From Actinernus sp. WN-2022 (taxonomy: Eukaryota > Cnidaria > Anthozoa > Actiniaria > Actinernidae), in assembly GCA_030867875.1 (NCBI GenBank), contig JAOWCC010000239.1:789951-853950 (forward strand): a DNA stretch of 64,000 bases. The letters run 5' to 3'. Shown one piece after another: positions 24,041 through 34,395 of this stretch (positions are counted from its first letter, which is position 1; each line of letters opens with the position of its first letter). Both the position numbers and the translations under genes were made by a program. The notes under the pieces are model-generated. The model ran no database searches and was not told the DNA's origin. It saw only the letters and a list, made by a program, of their open reading frames with translations.

Positions 24041-24070
24041 TAGGAAAATTTAATTTCATAGGCACTTTAA
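24041..24070. repeat. Right terminal inverted repeat and target duplication of the 10.9-kb Kolobok
   Basis: TTTAATTTCATAGGCACT ends at 24066 and TTAA follows at 24067-24070. It is the exact inverse of the left end. Confidence 0.9.
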
Positions 24071-24458
24071 GGATATTAACTGTGGACTTCAGCTCAGTAA
24101 GGTGTTGCTGAATACTTCGTTGGAGGCCAGACAGAGTATCCGGTTCATAATCCTCGCCGTTCACTTTGCGAGCGTTTATGATTTTTTTTGACAACAAATG
24201 GTCGAGCTCACTCGAAGGTAAACTCTTTATGTTAACATTTGACTTTCCGATTGACTGTAAGTAGCGACAAAAGGTGTTGAGGTCACTTTTCGTTTTGTTC
24301 GGGGTGTTGGCACTCTTTTGGTCACTGACAAAATTATCAATTTCCTCTTGGCTGTTTGACTGTTCGTGAATTTCGTCTCCGGCAGCCATGTTTTTGGTGT
24401 TGTTGTCTTCGTCGGGATAGTAAAACTCGTTATCCGAGATTTCCTCCGATTCTTGCAT
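24071..24458 (-). pseudogene. Crypton tyrosine recombinase, 5' part of the split gene
   Basis: Starts MQESEEISDNEFYYPDED, an acidic leader, then the N-terminal SAM-like/core-binding region of DUF3504 Cryptons: NTFCRYLQSIGKSN, LLSKKIINARKVNGEDYEP, LSGLQRSIQQHLTEL. It ends in VNIL at the TTAA target of the Kolobok, and the reading continues at 13142. Downstream of the junction the frame reads PMKLNFPI from the inserted end, which is not native. The start ATG at 24458 is a good choice because an acidic leader of this kind is typical. Confidence 0.8.
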
Positions 24459-24723
24459 TGTTTTTTTAATCCTAGGCTTTTACATCAAAGACAAAATCCT
24501 CAGAACATAGATGATTTACGTTTGGTAGAAAACAGTTACTACTTCTTTGGTTTTTCTCACAAAACTATGGTTCTTCTCACAAAACTATGGTTTTTGCAAT
24601 TGCAATCCGTAATGGATCACCGGTCGATTACGGGAAAATAATCGACTGCTAGAGAGACGCGAGAGCCAATCAGAATGCGCCATTTCACCGGAAGTAGCAT
24701 GTGCCATATAATAATAGGTACTT

Positions 24724-24849
24724 ATTGACTGAGTGGGAGGGCCCGACGCGAAAATATTTGGCTCGAGGTCATGAGGTACGGCCCGAGCGCAACCTACAAA
24801 ATGACCGAGCCAAATATTTTCCCGTCTGGCCCGACCTAACTCAGTCAAT
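24724..24849. repeat. Fold-back element, copy 2
   Basis: Same family as 19309-19442, opposite orientation. ATTGACTGAGTGGGAGGGCC is on the left and CTAACTCAGTCAAT on the right, with AAATATTTGGCTCG paired with CGAGCCAAATATTT. Confidence 0.85.
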
Positions 24850-24889
24850 AGGTTTTTTATCATATGCCCATATTTTTTTGGAGATCAAA

Positions 24890-25290
24890 CTGAAGTACTG
24901 CATTTTCATTAGCCGTTTTGCGGTTTGTTTTGCAAGCGAGGTGCCACCTGATAGTATTAGGATTCCTTCATTTGTCATTAGCCAAGTTTGTTTTGTTTTG
25001 AGAGCAGGTGTCACTTCATTGTATTAGTAGGATTACTTCAATTTCACTAACCGTTCAGAGGTTTCTTTTGTGAGTGGGGTGTCACTTCATAGTATTGTAT
25101 TCCCTTTTTAACCATTTGTTACATGTTATGTTTGGCATTATCTTGTTATGTTTGGCATTATCTTTGTTTAACGAGTCGTGTGTTTGTTTGGCACTATTAG
25201 GATTCCCTTATTGCTTATTAACCGTTTGTCAGTTTGTTTATCAACTGGGTATCTATTATTTCCAGGTATCTATTGCTATATCTGCAACAT
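24890..25290. repeat. Continuation of the ~65-bp subrepeat array
   Basis: Recurring words TTAGGATTCCTTCATTTGTCA, TTTTGCAAGCGAGGTG, GTGTCACTTCA and ATTAACCGTTTGTCAG match the array at 11229-11586 in the same orientation, with more divergence towards 25290. GTTATGTTTGGCATTATCTT is duplicated at 25125-25165. Confidence 0.7.
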
Positions 25291-25790
25291 AAATAGACAA
25301 AGTGTAAGCTATTGGTCTATTCAATTTTTTTTCTAATTCCTTGCAAAGTACCTAGTTTACCATTCAAGTTTCCTTAGTTTTGGGTTAGCGATTTACCTAT
25401 GTCATTCTCTACCGATTCATATTTTCTATTTCTCGCAGTTTCTAGTTAGCTTATAGGTTGGTTCATATGAATGCTAGGTAGCTCATTCGGACCGTTATTT
25501 GATGAGCCGTGTTTCGTAAATAATTTCTAGTCTCCCCGGCTGATAGATTTCTGTTCCTGACTCTTTCAGTCGCTTCATAGTTCATATCCCTGTGGCATAG
25601 ATATTAAAATTAGACGAAAGGTAACCTACCTTGAAGAATAAATGTAGTTCTCTGAAGATATGTAGAGCATTATGGTATAATTATGCATACTTCCTAATTA
25701 ACTTACTGGTCAGTGTCACGTGTTTAAAGCTTTCAAATGCAAATGAGTACAATATATAACCTATTTCATTTATCTAGTATTTTATCCTTG
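25291..25790. other. No feature recognised
   Basis: Short T-rich sequence with no coding blocks and no clear repeats. Confidence 0.4.
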
Positions 25791-25799
25791 GCCCCCTTC

Positions 25800-26255
25800 G
25801 GGTCAAGGAATCTATCGAAGCCCTTAAACAGGAGATAGAACAGCTTAAGAAAGACTCGGCTGCTACTTCTGTGGCACTTCAATCTCTATGGCAAGAATTG
25901 GGCAAACCAATTAGAGCACTTGTGGGTCTGGAATTACTCATAGATGTGGCTAGAGAGATTGAAGTTAGACGATCGTGCTAAATGATACAATATCATTCTC
26001 CATCAATGCCCAGCATTACTGCCAAGTGCCCATTTCTAGCCCATCCTCATCAAGCTTATTGGAGACAAGGAGGTGGAAGTAGCTAGCTAAGGCCCTCTGC
26101 AACTCCCCTCGGCTGTTGGTAGACTCTCCCCAAGCAGGATCTTTGGGCCTGCATTCTCACCCCTACTTTCCAGCTCGCCGATCTCATATGCCGCCTGTGT
26201 GTTGTAATTGCCATGAAAGGGGACACATCAACAGGTTTTATCGCCGCAAATAACT
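25800..26255 (+). pseudogene. Possible retroelement gag remnant with a zinc knuckle
   Basis: A short helix-forming block (ESIEALKQEIEQLKKDSAA, 25810-25870) is followed, after stops and frame changes, by a block near 26190-26245 reading VCCNCHERGHINRFY. This is a CCHC zinc knuckle whose last Cys has become Tyr. A (TATTG)n-like tail follows at 26404-26428. The order coiled coil, then zinc knuckle, then 3' region suggests a gag-like protein of a retroelement. It is short and heavily decayed, and a chance match is possible. Confidence 0.3.
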
Positions 26256-27190
26256 CTCTATCGCATCTATATTTGTATCTTGGGTGTTTTTCCCATACTG
26301 AAAAGGTGTTCCTGACTCGATAACCCCTTGGTTTATTCAGGTCCTGCCTACTCAGTAATTATTGTAAAATTTCTTATTTGTTTTTGTTTTGAGTGAAATA
26401 CACGTATATTGTATTGTATTGTAAATACAAAAGCAGCACCTCTTTACGAGACATTTTCGGTCAAGATCGGGGTGCAGCTTATCTATGGGGCAATCAAGGA
26501 AAGGTTCCATAAATGTCCAAAAAAATTAAATGTTAAAGAAAATAATAAGCTAATAAATATGACACACAACAAAAATAAACTAAGCACTGGGCACGCTTTT
26601 GCAAGTTTCGTGACTCCTGGCAGACCCATTAATATTATTTTGTTCCTCTGCGAGTTAGAAAATACCATGTTAAATGACCCAATGTTTCTTTGCTGTTTAG
26701 CACTTTGACAATAAAATTTCGAAAGCAGGATGCAGGAGGGGACAAAGTCGAAAGCAGCTGCCGTTCAACAAGGATGGCCGAACAAGAATCTACCTTGCTC
26801 ATGATCACCCATAACTCGGCCTCCTAGATTTACAGAACTCTTTACGGAAATGCGGAAACGTACTCCTCAATCTAATGCAGCAACCCGAGTTCTCCGAGGG
26901 CTAGAAAACTAACTATCGACTAACTAAGTCAATACAAAGTAACCGTACTATAATCAATAAGATAAATAAAATAAATTCGAAACAAACGTGGAGCTGACTG
27001 GCCTAGAACGACTACTTTTCCCGCTCAAAGCATTAAATATGCTAGAAGCATTACCCATAATGCTATAGTCTCCTCCCCAAACCTCTTTACCGTGCCGGCA
27101 GAATATAGCTCCATATAGCTCCTGCATCGCACAGGAAAAAAAAGGGAAATTCCAAGTTGGTTTAATTGTTGGTTATTCAACAAAATGAAA
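26256..27190. other. No gene recognised
   Basis: Includes the (ATTGT)n tract at 26408-26426 and AT-rich unique sequence up to the left end of the ISL2EU-type element. Confidence 0.4.
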
Positions 27191-27459
27191 TACCAATATT
27201 GGACTATTATTGGTAAAGTAGTGCACAATACGCCGCTCTCATAATGGCCGACGGCGCGCGAGACCTGGTAATGATTTTGCATGCAAACGAGGTCACCCAG
27301 GCGTTTGATTGCCACAGCAACAGACTTACAGAGTCGGTAGACTGAAACGTCAAAACAAAGGTTTTATTATAACTATTTTCCACTTCTCTACGCGTTGCAT
27401 GTACAATTTTTTGTTTCTTCATATCGTGGATAATAATATTTTCGCAAGAACACAAGGAT

Positions 27460-28317
27460 ATGCCCAGTCATTGCTGCGTGCAACAGTGTTCACAGAGAGG
27501 TTATCGCGAAGAAGACGGGAGTAAAATTTCCTTCTACAAGTTTCCTACTGAAGAAGCCCATAACAAAAAGTGGATACATGCTATTAGGAGAGATGAGGGC
27601 ACAAGTTTTAATATCACTAATTCAACAGTGGTTTGCTCTCGACATTTTAGGGATAATGATATCAGAAAAACTCTGGCCGGAAAAAACATTTTGAAACCTG
27701 GCGTCGTCCCCTCAATATTTGCGTGGATTCGCACTTCGCCTAGGAAGAGAAAGTCACCAAAAGCAAGGCTTTTTCCAAGTCCGAACTCAAACAATTTTGC
27801 AAAAGACAATGATTCTGATAAGCGTAGTGATACAGACATTGTTGTAGAAGAACAGCAGATTGAAACATTGGAAGTATTTGAGATTAGTGTGGGTACACAG
27901 ACTGCTTTCAATGACCACGAGGAATATCAAACGGAAGTGATTGCAGAAGGTGAGAAAAAAATACAAATGCTTGAGCTAGAAATTGAGGAGCTGAAAGCAC
28001 AACTACGAGATTCAGAGCGACGAAATGAAGCACTCCAAAGTAGGTTGTTTACACTCGATTCTCTGAAATCCAAGGACTCGGCTGCTGCTTTTTATACGGG
28101 CTTTCCGAATTGGGAAGTTTTTATGGCCACTTTTAGATATCTTGATCCAGGTGAGAGGGGTGAAAACATCAACTATTGGCGGTCTTCAAATACTAATACA
28201 TCTGTTGACTATGAAGATGATTCTGATGATATTGCCATAAGTAAAAGAGGGAGAGCTAGAAGCCTGAAACCAATTGATGAATATTTATTGGGGCATAGCC
28301 CCTTCCATTGCGCATAG
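27460..28317 (+). pseudogene. THAP domain, coiled coil and start of DDE transposase (5' part)
   Basis: Begins MPSHCCVQQCSQRGYRE: the THAP C-x4-C pair, then KKWIHAIRR with the conserved Trp, VVCSRHF (Cys-x2-His) and VVPSIF near residue 86. A basic stretch (PRKRKSPK) and an acidic linker follow, then a coiled coil (EKKIQMLELEIEELKAQLRD, about residues 165-190) and the AAFYTGFPNWEVFMATF block that opens the HTH/DDE_Tnp_4 region. The native frame breaks at LKPIDEYLL near 28290; it resumes at 29174 after ~0.87 kb of inserted sequence. The ATG at 27460 is the natural THAP start. Confidence 0.8.
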
Positions 28318-28439
28318 TGTTCTAGTAAGTATATTTTGTTTTTGATTTTATTACATATTAATTATCGTTACATTGATTCCAATTACTCATTATATCTTGT
28401 AATGTTGTAGCTCGTGCGTTAATTTTTTCCCATACTTCC

Positions 28440-29173
28440 TTTATAATAATAATAATAATAATATACAGTTCTTATATAGCGCCATTTCCATCTCTGTCCA
28501 ATGGCGCTTTACAATAGGTTTAAATACACATATCTAATATTAAAAGAACGAAAATATCATAGCGAATAAATATGTATATGATAAAAAGCATTAAGAGAAA
28601 TTAAAACTATCCTTAAATCTGATCTAAAAATATGTGATAAAAAGTACTACGAAAAATTAAAAATGTCCTGAATAAGCCTTCCTGAAAAGGTAAGTTTTTA
28701 CTTTACTCTTAAATTCATTTATTGTTAAACAATTTCTAATGTCTTGTGGAAGGCCGTTCCATAGGGCAGGTGCAGCAGTTGAAAATGCCCTACAACCATA
28801 TGAACTTAATTTATATGGCACCTGAACCAGCCTATCGCTGGTGGCAGATCTCAAAGAACGCGTAGGTACATATCGAGTGACCAAATCAGCAATATACGGA
28901 GGTGCCAAACCATGAAGGGACTTGAATGTCAGCAAAAGAATCTTAAAAACAATCCGTTCTTCGATAGGAAGCCAATGTAAGTTATATAAAACAGGGGTAA
29001 TATGTTCAGATTTTCTACTTAAAGTAACAATTCTTGCTGCTGCATTCTGTACGCTCTGTAGCCGCTTGGCTACGTTTTATTTGTAACATAGAGGGCCGCA
29101 TGTTAGATAACTATGTAAGGTTAATGTGTCTTCCCTCTGTAAATAAAGAATATTGTATTGTATTGTATTGTAA
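28440..29173 (-). mobile_element. 5'-truncated LINE remnant inside the transposase gene
   Basis: Minus-strand coding from about 29070 to 28657 gives the C-terminal part of an L2/CR1-like reverse transcriptase: LQSVQNAAARIVTLSRKSE, HWLPIEERIVFKIL, LHGLAPPYIADLV, WNGLPQDIRN, FKSKVKTYLFRKA, then a stop. A 3' region with TATAGCGCCATTTCCAT and AATGGCGCTTTACA and an ATT-type microsatellite (28446-28463) follows. The plus-strand (TATTG)n tract at 29153-29173 marks a second, oppositely oriented tail or the insertion edge. Confidence 0.75.
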
Positions 29174-29886
29174 TGTGTAGATTGAGACAAGGCTTCCATG
29201 AAGAACACCTTGCTTACCTATTTAACATATCATTGTCTACAGTTAGTAGGATTTTCATAACGTGGATCAATTTTATGTACTTAAAACTTGGTGGAATTAA
29301 TATATGGCCCTCAAGAGAAGTCACAGATGCTACAATGCCTGAGGTTTTTAAGGCAAAATACATCTCAACACGGGTAATTATAGATTGCACTGAAATTAAA
29401 TGTCAAATGCCCAGTAGTCTACAGCTGAATGGAGAGTTGTTTAGCAGCTACAAGAACCACACCACCCTAAAGAGTTTAGTTGGAATTTCACCTGGGGGTG
29501 CCATAACATTTATCAGTCAGCTATATACAGGGAGCATAAGTGATAGAGAAATAGTCACAAGGAGTGGATTTTTAGAACTACCTTTTGAGGACAAGGATTC
29601 AGTTATGGCTGATAAAGGCTTCACGATACAAGATTTACTGCCATTGGGAGTTACACTAAATCTTCCACCATTTCTTGGAGGTTCCAGTCAAATGGCTGCA
29701 GAGGACGTTGTTAAGACACAAGAAATCGCAAGCCTAAGGATACACATCGAAAGGGCAATCAATAAAATTAAAAATTTCCACATCTTTGACAAAGTCATCC
29801 CCCTTCATCAATTTGGAGTGGTGAACCAGATGTGGTCTGTTTGTGCAATTCTTTGTAATGCTCAACAAAATATAATATCAGTTTAA
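29174..29886 (+). pseudogene. DDE_Tnp_4 transposase (3' part)
   Basis: Resumes the gene with CRLRQGFHEEHLAYLFNIS, a helix-turn-helix (STVSRIFITWINFM), then the catalytic core. Visible are the first Asp in VIIDCTEIKC, SSYKNHTTLK, GISPGGAITFISQ, the second Asp in VMADKGFTI, and the Glu in RIHIERAINKIKNF. All three acids are present, and the frame runs to TAA at 29884-29886 without interruption. The catalytic half could be sound; the gene is inactive because of the separation from its THAP half. Confidence 0.8.
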
Positions 29887-30520
29887 AACAGTTGGTAATC
29901 TATATCATGGCTTCATATTACTACAGATATGAACCATTATCCTTTAATTATTCAACTTTTCAGTTGTAGTATATGAAGGCATAGTGATCACATTACAAAT
30001 ATTTTTCTATTTCTGTTTTACTACATAACTGTAAATATGTTGTACAAATTATATTGTTTACTATTTTGCATTTAATTAGGGTTCAAGTGTTGTCTTGCTT
30101 ATTTCAAAATGATCATTTAATGGTACTTAAATTATGCTAATAATTAACAAGCTACAGATTATCGAGTCAATCAAAATATAATTAATTGACTATGGAGTGC
30201 AAATGTTAAATACATACAATACTTTGCACTAATTTGTATTGGTCTCTACGTAGATATATAGCACTATTGAAACAATAGAAACCAATAGATTTATTTGTAT
30301 TTAACACTAAAAAGTACTGGAGTGCAGACAATAAACCTTTGAAAAAGTATAAAACCTAAATAGTACTAAATATTACAAAATCCTATGTTTCCCATTGCTT
30401 AATTAGTGCTATTTCACATTAACGAAGTTAGTACTTTTTCCTGGGTTTATTGTCTCAACTCTATTTATAGTGCACAGATTTAGTAACTGTAATACTAAAC
30501 ATTCCTTAAAACTTATCCCT
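29887..30520. other. Spacer between convergent genes
   Basis: AT-rich. Words GAGTGCAAATGTTAAATAC (30195-30213) and an inverse-like AGTGCAG near 30314-30330 suggest a small MITE-like hairpin. No coding sequence. Confidence 0.4.
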
Positions 30521-32583
30521 TTAATCAGCTACACTGCTCACTTTTAATAAATCAACAGCAGCAAATTTAATAAAGTGTTCAAAGTAATATGATGTAAGAT
30601 CCTGTTTGAGCTGTTTCCAGAAGTTAGAGTTAAAGGGAATCCTTTGTACATAAATGCCAACCTTTGTATACACTATGAAATCGCACCATTGTGCTCCTGT
30701 TACCCCCATTTTCCTTGGACTTGAGCATAATATGGATGGGTTTCCTTTAACTTACACTGACTGTCATCTGTTTTTTCCATGCAAAACTTATCATCAGAGC
30801 AAGCATCAAGTGGAGTCACATGAAACTTGGTATAGGGGCATTTCACCTCAACAAGACCAAAATAATCTGAACATCCTTGGTCGATCACCTTGCCATCGGG
30901 GCTAGCACCAAGAATCGGGCATGTTTTACACACAACAAACCCACTATGTAGCACTTGAACTGGTGTTTTTCTTTTGAACATGAATTTTTGGTATTCAATT
31001 AGAGCAATTTGTTCATATCTTTTTCCATGATCCAGGTACTTTGATGAAATTTCTTTTGGGTTCATTAAACTCTCAGCAAATGTATCATGACTTCTTTTGC
31101 GTTTGGATATCAAATGAAATCGGGAGGCTGTGAATCTGTATTTGCGCTCTTGTTTCCATTTCCCACATTCTGATTGTTTTCTTGTTTCAACCTCTATTTT
31201 ATTAATTTCATCATCATTCAACCGAATTTTATCTACGACTCTCATTTCTTCACTTGATAAATTGTCTGGGAGAATAATTTCCTGTGTGTTCCTCAAAGGA
31301 AACCGTGGGAAGGTCAGAGGCTGTTCATTAACAATCGGCATTCTTGGAATAGTATCAATATCAGATGTGGCTTTGAAGTTTGATTCTGTAAAACCTACCT
31401 GATATGACAGGTAGGATCCAACTTGACAATCTCCAAACCTGGTTTCAATGTTTACATTATTCTCTTGTCGATCTTTATCACAAATCATTTGTGCAAAACC
31501 AACACTTGGGCTTATTTTGTTAAGTTCCTCTTTGAATTTTTGCTCTGCATTGGCATCATGGCTGGTTTTCATCCTGGCTTCATAGATAAGTGATTTCACA
31601 CCAGACCTGGACCTTGACTCATCAAGTTTTGTTTTATTTACTATGACCTCCATAACTGGTTCTGGCCCAATGTTTGATCCTCCACCTTTGATGTGCCACT
31701 GTTGTAGCTGTGAAGTACAGGCCATTGATTCTTGTTGGTCATCCTCTTGGCACAGATCCTCAGTACATTTACAGGCGAAGAGAGAAAACTTGCATACCTT
31801 GAACATCAAGGCCAAGATATGGTTGCAGTAACCGACATTCCCTGCTACACAGGAACAATTTGCAATTTGTACTTCCCCAGATAGAACACATAAAGCTAGT
31901 TTTAAATTATGTGGGGGATCGTTCTTCCTGAAGCTGTGACAACACTTCGCTTTGAAGTAAAAAATATTTGATCGCTGAAGCAACGGATTTCTTCCAGATA
32001 TTCATCTTCCAGGAATGTTTTGGCTTTTCTTAAGCCGGTTGGGATAGAATGATGGTCTTTGTTCGCAATGTTCTTCCCGGAATTCGTTATATGACGGTTC
32101 ATGTCAGCTCTGGAGAACATTGGCATCTGTTCGAGTGATTTTCCCCAACCATCGGCATCGCTAGGAAACTTCACGCGTTCTGTGACTGTGGGTCGGTCGA
32201 CAGTCGTGTCAACGCTTGTGATATCGATTTCTTTTCTTCGACTGTATAAGTGGTGTGGGTCTGGGTCCACAATATCCTTATCCCTACCAGTTCTGATGTA
32301 TTCGTATACCCTGTGAACATATAAAAACCTTTGTTAATTCTAAATACTCGAATAGACGTTTTCAGCCAGCTTTATCAGCGATTCTTACTAACCTTTTCAC
32401 GAGCTGAGCTTTTGTTTTGAGACCTTTCCCTTTATCTCCACGGCACTTCAGCCAAAACTTTAACTCTTCATTTTTTAACTCCTCGGGCTTACGGCCATGA
32501 AGAGATGCACCTGGTATATCGTTTTCTGATAGAGAAATCGCACTTGAAGATGTTGTATTCGAAGAAATGTTGCTTGACGCCAT
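30521..32583 (-). pseudogene. SAP-SWIM-YqaJ nuclease gene of the ISL2EU-type element
   Basis: Exon 1 (32583-32393) has an N-terminal SAP-like DNA-binding motif: ELKNEELKFWLKCRGDKGKG and LVKRL. The donor is AAAG|GTTAGT; exon 2 starts at 32310 after TTCACAG and continues in phase. Exon 2 has a SWIM zinc finger (NCSCVAGNVGYCNHILAL) and then a YqaJ nuclease: FTASRFHLI, the catalytic Asp in GASPDGK, Glu-x-Lys in GLVEVKCPY, and HPYYAQVQ. Two single-base indels break it: one in a T run near 31961-31966 and one in an A run near 30705-30710. Bridging them conceptually joins otherwise conserved blocks, ending in TAA at 30521. Homopolymer slippage or assembly error is a possible cause. Confidence 0.8.
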
Positions 32584-32757
32584 GTTTTACTTTTGTGATA
32601 TTATGACTGGGTGACCTCGTTTTCATGCATTCGTTCCCAGGCCTAACTCTCCGTCGGCCATTATGAGAGCGGCGTATTGGTAGACGTGACTTTAATATTG
32701 GGAAACTATTGGTATATTTAACCTTTAAAAACTTATATTCACCAATATTGGTAATTC

Positions 32758-32945
32758 TTTGGTATAATGTTGGTAAATTGTCCCATGCCATCACTACATG
32801 TTTACCAATATTGGTAATCGTTTGGTATAATGTTGGTAAATTGTCTCATGTCTTCACTACATGTTTACCAATATTGGTAAACGTTTGGTATAATGTTAGT
32901 AAATTGTCCTATGTCTTCACTACATGTGTACTAATATTGGTATAT
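32758..32945. repeat. 63-bp tandem repeat, three copies
   Basis: TTTGGTATAATGTTGGTAAA begins at 32758, 32821 and 32884. Each unit ends with a palindromic ACCAATATTGGTA, the same word as the element end. It looks like amplification of the transposon terminus. Confidence 0.85.
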
Positions 32946-34249
32946 CGAATTCGATTTTTGCAAAGTATCTTGATTTATCAGCGTCTCACAGATCAATGTG
33001 ATTTGAAAACGCAAATGCTCGCCACTGACAAATCACGATGTTCATTAATTGGCATACTGTATCCACATTGGTGATATTCTGTCTGGTGGTGTGAATTTAA
33101 GACGTTGACTTATAGTCCGTAACTTCCATATCACTGGTCGTCATTCTCCATCCACCGAACAAGACTGACTAGCCAATGTCCGCTGCTTGATTTTAAGATG
33201 CTTGAAAAGTGGATAACCTGCACAGGGCTGTTTTCAGGGATCCACATATTTCTTTCTACGGGATGTTCCACAAAGAACTTTGCATTGACTGTCTTCGTTC
33301 TAAGAGAAAATGCGATAACATGCGCCTTCCAAATTCAGCGTTTCCTTTCACATCTACCATGTCATGTAGTTCTGGGTAGTAGGGGATAGCAAAAGTACCT
33401 TCAGTAACTGGAAACACACGACGCATAAAGTCTATTACTATGTGTGTATCTCCTTGCCTATGAACATCAGGTTCCTTTAGGTTCTTGAAAAGCATCACTT
33501 TCCTGCTGATAAATGAAGACTGGAGTAGGACTAGCCTGTCAGTTGCTTTTACTTGCCGGAAGTGACTGATCTGCTCTTCGCTGTATTCAAACTCTATGCC
33601 ATTAACAACATAAAAGTGGCCGGCCAGCTACATGCAGTGAAACAAACTTTGTTAGTCGAAGTACAGTGTCACCTTCATCGGGATGTGTAAACATGACATG
33701 TTCTCCTATTCTGTATAGTAGTCCCCCAAATCTGTCGGTTGGCTTCCATAGGTTTTTAGCTACCCATGCAATCTTTGCAACATCATCAACAGGTACACGC
33801 TTCATATTACTAATCTCTGTTCTATGATGAGTAGTCATCTCACACATCGTGCGCCCCCCTACAATGACTCCATCATTTAATGCACTTGCAGAATTGGCAT
33901 CACTGACTTGTTTGAGGAGATCTTTAGCAGCTTTGAGTGAACAAGCCCAAGCCTAAAAATGTAAACAACAGATGTTGAACACAAACTGATGATAAAACCA
34001 GAACAAATTTCAGATGACACAATAGAAAGTCGAATTATACCTAAACACTTTTTTACAGTACCAATCTATGGATTTAGGGCAAAGATCCCCAAAACAAAAC
34101 AAAACAATTGTTGCCACCATAAGTTATTTATTTGTTTATAGCAAATCGCATCCAATCAATCTTAGCAATTGTCATTACAAAAACGTTTTGCATTAGCAAA
34201 ACTAATTTGGAGATTATGTTATTTCAAATTAAGCAAAGCAATCATAACT

Positions 34250-34395
34250 AGAGTGCAAGTATTATTTCCGTTAAATACAAATCTGTACAATTTAGTTTTA
34301 AAATAGCGAAAGCGTGAATTGAATTTTTCCCTTTGCACTTTACATAATTCACTACATTTTTACAATTTTGTGCAATTTAGTTTTACTAATGTTTA
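34250..34395. repeat. MITE-like hairpin remnant in an intron
   Basis: AGAGTGCAAGTATT and TTAAATACAAATCTGTACAA (34250-34290), with a partial inverse at 34365-34395 (TTTGTGCAATTTAG...TAATG). It is related in wording to the better-preserved hairpin at 55949-56125. Confidence 0.5.

Larger units (their letters stand above)
13143..24066. mobile_element. 10.9-kb Kolobok-type DNA transposon inserted in a Crypton gene
   Basis: Both ends carry the 18-bp inverted repeat AGTGCCTATGAAATTAAA, flanked by TTAA on each side (13139-13142 and 24067-24070). TTAA duplication is the known signature of the Kolobok and piggyBac superfamilies, and the transposase inside is Kolobok-like. Removing the element and one TTAA rejoins the Crypton reading frame exactly (VNILK-DAEF), which is strong proof of boundaries. 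Contents are a divergent P2RX7-C-like gene (+), nested TTAA elements (15421-17516 and 15653-17150), fold-backs at 17772, 19309 and 22812, and the broken transposase (-). Confidence 0.9.
27193..32940. mobile_element. 5.75-kb ISL2EU-type transposon with convergent transposase and nuclease genes (degenerate)
   Basis: Ends CCAATATT (27193) and AATATTGG (32940) are flanked by TA. Stronger inner inverted repeats carry CGCCGCTCTCATAATGGCCG (near 27231) and its inverse near 32655-32678, plus ACGAGGTCACCCAG (27285) and its inverse near 32608. Inside are a THAP/DDE_Tnp_4 gene on + and a SAP-SWIM-YqaJ gene on -, pointing at each other. As I recall, elements of the Repbase ISL2EU group carry such a transposase plus a YqaJ protein. 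The right end carries a 63-bp tandem repeat. The transposase is split by LINE debris and the nuclease has two indels, so this copy is dead. Confidence 0.8.

Noticed and set aside
30521..32583. Endogenous virus because YqaJ is often labelled a viral recombinase domain
   Set aside because: The gene lies within transposon inverted repeats together with a transposase, has an intron and lacks any other viral hallmark gene.
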